Below are positions 4,777 through 6,160 of a DNA stretch of 6,160 nucleotides, piece by piece. The notes under the pieces are model-generated. The model searched no databases, was not told where the DNA came from, and saw nothing but the letters and a program-made list of their open reading frames with translations. A program made the position numbers and the translations under genes. The DNA is from an uncultured Clostridia bacterium. GTDB lineage: Bacteria > Bacillota_A > Clostridia > Oscillospirales > Oscillospiraceae. The stretch covers positions 1-6,160 of the forward strand of contig CASEPH010000462.1 in assembly GCA_949289625.1 (NCBI GenBank), read 5' to 3'. The stretch's first letter is position 1; each line of letters starts with the position of its first letter.

Positions 4777-5562
4777 ATGGATACGAGTATCTATGATTTG
4801 ACCGGTAAAGTTGCCATCATCACCGGTTCCACCCGCGGAATCGGCAATGCAATTGCAAAGCTGATGGCGCAAAATGGCGCTGCGGTTGTGATTACCGGAC
4901 GCAAGCAGGAGGCTTGCGACAAGGTTGCCGCTGAGATCGTTGCTGAGGGCGGCAAGGCCATTGGCGTGGCCACATCCGTGGATGATCCCGCTTCCCGGGA
5001 AAACCTGGTGAAGACCACTGTGGAAAAGCTGGGCCGCATTGACATTCTGGTCAACAACGCTGGTGTGGGCGGACAGCCCAAGAATATGCTGGATATGGAC
5101 GAGGCCTTCTATGATAACATCATGAATGCCGACCTCAAGGCTGTCTATTTCATGTCTCAGCTGGTGGCCCTTCAGATGAAGGCCCAGGGACGTCCTGAGG
5201 GCGTTGATCCTTATCGTATCATCAATATGTCCTCCGCTGCTGGCATTAAGAGTCCCCGTGGCGATACGGTGTACGGCGCAGCCAAGGCTGCTGTGACCCA
5301 CCTGACCCGCATTATGGCCAACGAGCTGGCCCGCTATGGCATCACTTGTAATGCTATTGCGCCCGGCTATGTGATCACTGACATGACCAAGGACCAGATG
5401 GCCAACGAGGCCAATGCCAATGCGGTCAAAAAGATGATTTCTCTGCGGCGGTATGCCATGCCTGTGGAAATGGCCACTGTGGCTGCCTTCCTGGCTTCTC
5501 CCGCTGCGGCCTACATCACCGGCGTGCTGATTCCTGTAGACGGCGGCATGACCATCAACTAA
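4777..5562 (+). CDS. Short-chain dehydrogenase/reductase (classical SDR, FabG-like)
   Basis: A complete 261-residue classical SDR. Seen: the dinucleotide-binding TGSTRGIG (16-23), Arg42 at the end of the second beta strand, which together with Arg20 points to NADP(H), NNAG (93-96), Ser153 in NMSSAAG, Y166-x3-K170 in YGAAK, the APGYVITDM loop after strand 6, and the usual C-terminal ITGVLIPVDGGM. The catalytic tetrad position that is normally Asn in the N-L-K segment is Asp119 (MNADLKAVYF). The family oxidises alcohols or reduces ketones; close relatives include 3-oxoacyl-ACP reductases, gluconate and glucose dehydrogenases and hydroxysteroid dehydrogenases, so the substrate is open. There is no fatty-acid synthesis gene nearby; the next gene is a dehydratase-family enzyme on the same strand, which suggests a catabolic hydroxyacid or hydroxyacyl-CoA. 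Up to three promoters precede it. ATG at 4777 follows GGAGG. Confidence 0.9.
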   Translation: MDTSIYDLTGKVAIITGSTRGIGNAIAKLMAQNGAAVVITGRKQEACDKVAAEIVAEGGKAIGVATSVDDPASRENLVKTTVEKLGRIDILVNNAGVGGQPKNMLDMDEAFYDNIMNADLKAVYFMSQLVALQMKAQGRPEGVDPYRIINMSSAAGIKSPRGDTVYGAAKAAVTHLTRIMANELARYGITCNAIAPGYVITDMTKDQMANEANANAVKKMISLRRYAMPVEMATVAAFLASPAAAYITGVLIPVDGGMTIN

Positions 5563-5576
5563 GTGCTTTTTTTCGC

Positions 5577-5604
5577 GCGACAGGACGGGGTTCCGTCCTG
5601 TCGC
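5577..5604 (+). other. Strong hairpin after the SDR without a terminator T-run
   Basis: GCGACAGGACGG (5577-5588) and CCGTCCTGTCGC (5593-5604) form a perfect 12-base-pair stem with a 4-base loop, 14 bases after the SDR stop. The bases that follow are GC-rich, and the only T-run (5567-5573) lies before the stem, so it does not have intrinsic terminator form. Transcript processing, end protection or attenuation with read-through to the next gene is possible. Confidence 0.6.
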
Positions 5605-5634
5605 CCGGTGGCGTGTTCCGTTGCCCGTGCGGAG

Positions 5635-5747
5635 CGTCATATGTATCCCGGCGGATATGCATGACGGTCCGTATGGACCTATGGTTTTAGCAGCAGGAGC
5701 CGTTCTCCTGTTCCCGCTGTTTTGCCGTAATTACTGGGGATTCCCCA
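5635..5747 (+). other. Hairpin-rich leader before the dehydratase-like gene
   Basis: Four further stems can form in a row: CGTCATATGTATCC (5635-5648) with GGATATGCATGACG (5653-5666), with one mismatch and two G-T pairs; GGTCC (5666-5670) with GGACC (5675-5679); CAGGAG (5694-5699) with CTCCTG (5705-5710); and TGGGG (5735-5739) with CCCCA (5743-5747). I match none to a known riboswitch. It may be a structured untranslated leader or a processing region. Confidence 0.4.
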
Positions 5748-5761
5748 ATGAAAAATGTTTT

Positions 5762-5767
5762 GGAGGT
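5762..5767 (+). promoter_or_regulatory. Ribosome binding site of the dehydratase-like gene
   Basis: GGAGGT ends 10 bases before the ATG at 5778; the spacer is TATACCTAAA-like and A/T-rich. No other start codon in this frame is better placed, and the protein N-terminus fits the family from this Met. Confidence 0.7.
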
Positions 5768-5777
5768 ATACCTAAAA

Positions 5778-6160
5778 ATGGCAATTGGAACTTATGAACA
5801 GTACAAGGCCCGTCTCCTCAAGATGAAGCCCAACGTTTATCTGAACGGTAAGAAGGTTGACCGTTCTAACGGCAAGGAAGGTGCCGAGCGTGATCTGGCC
5901 GACTGGATTGTTGGTGGCACCTATGTTATGAAGCAGTGCTACGACACCGCCAACGATCCCGAGTACGCAGACGTCTGCGTGGTGAAGGATCCCGACGGTT
6001 CTGTGCACAACCGTTCTACCCATATTCACCAGTCTGTGGATGATCTGCTGAAGAAGCAGCTCATGACCCGTCTCATCTGCCACCGTGTGGGCGGCTGCAT
6101 GCAGCGTTGCATGGGCTCCGACGCTCTCAACGCGCTGTACTCTGTCACCTTTGACTGTGA
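5778..6160 (+). CDS. 4-hydroxybutyryl-CoA dehydratase-like protein, N-terminal part (cut by window end)
   Basis: Starts at the ATG at 5778 and runs open to the last base; 127 residues are visible of a family whose members have about 480 to 500. The start (GTYEQYKARLLKMKPNVYLNGKKV) and the segment HIHQSVDDLLKKQLMTRL resemble the acyl-CoA-dehydrogenase-fold family that includes clostridial AbfD and the 4-hydroxyphenylacetate 3-hydroxylases. Seen: C107-x3-C111 in GGCMQRCMG, matching the Cys99/Cys103 pair that holds the [4Fe-4S] cluster in AbfD; monooxygenases lack it. AbfD is a cytoplasmic FAD and iron-sulfur enzyme that dehydrates 4-hydroxybutyryl-CoA to crotonyl-CoA in aminobutyrate and succinate fermentation. 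The remaining cluster ligands lie beyond the window, and many anaerobes have paralogues of unknown substrate, so the exact reaction is inferred. All seven arginines use CGT, suggesting high expression. Confidence 0.85.
   Translation, partial: MAIGTYEQYKARLLKMKPNVYLNGKKVDRSNGKEGAERDLADWIVGGTYVMKQCYDTANDPEYADVCVVKDPDGSVHNRSTHIHQSVDDLLKKQLMTRLICHRVGGCMQRCMGSDALNALYSVTFDC

Noticed and set aside
5563..5604. Terminator after the SDR
   Set aside because: The stem is perfect, but the T-run comes before it rather than after it, and on the opposite strand the stem is followed by As, so neither direction has intrinsic terminator form.
4753..5640. A 295-residue open frame on the minus strand opposite the SDR
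   Set aside because: The His/Gly-rich composition is that of an antisense shadow; the plus strand carries all SDR motifs.
5772..6083. A 103-residue minus-strand frame at the window end
   Set aside because: It is antisense to the dehydratase-like gene, whose family motifs and cysteines are clear on the plus strand.

Overview
The window looks like chromosomal DNA of a strictly anaerobic, amino-acid or organic-acid fermenting member of the Clostridia, plausibly a gut Oscillospiraceae-type butyrate producer. This is inferred from four things: a ferredoxin-dependent 2-oxoacid oxidoreductase, a flavin reductase-rubredoxin fusion, a gene of the 4-hydroxybutyryl-CoA dehydratase family, and strong GGAGG ribosome binding sites combined with extended -10 (TGTGC) promoters. 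No transposase, integrase, phage gene, CRISPR array, tRNA or rRNA is visible.

Layout. At 1-1060 are the last 41 codons of the alpha subunit and the complete beta subunit of a pyruvate/2-oxoacid:ferredoxin oxidoreductase, closed by a strong terminator at 1123-1166. At 1225-1830 is a single-gene unit for a high-molecular-weight rubredoxin (FMN-binding split barrel plus short rubredoxin), with its own promoter and terminator. At 1969-3542 is a two-gene operon: an HD-domain phosphohydrolase followed after 14 bases by a diacylglycerol-kinase-family lipid kinase. A hairpin at 3579-3614 with an A-run before it and a T-run after it can stop transcription from both sides. At 3635-4372, on the minus strand, is an unrecognised four-helix membrane protein with a large extracytoplasmic loop. 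A 404-base divergent region (4373-4776) holds its promoter, an A/T-rich likely UP element, and up to three promoters reading the other way.

At 4777-5562 is a classical NADP(H)-type short-chain dehydrogenase/reductase. A 215-base hairpin-rich spacer follows, with no convincing promoter or terminator. At 5778 begins a gene cut by the window end whose N-terminal 127 residues match the 4-hydroxybutyryl-CoA dehydratase / 4-hydroxyphenylacetate 3-hydroxylase family and carry the C-x3-C pair expected of the [4Fe-4S] dehydratases.

How they may fit together. The oxidoreductase makes acyl-CoA and reduced ferredoxin. The rubredoxin fusion probably passes electrons to oxygen- or NO-detoxifying partners not seen here. 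The SDR and dehydratase-like gene look like one highly expressed catabolic unit, plausibly on a hydroxyacyl-CoA route to crotonyl-CoA and butyrate, but the substrate cannot be read from the sequence. The most unusual signals are the 10-base element CTGTGCTAAA shared by three separate promoters, the stacked promoters before the SDR, the structured spacer after it, and the unrecognised membrane protein behind a strong-looking promoter. I see no clear evidence of a wholly new system.
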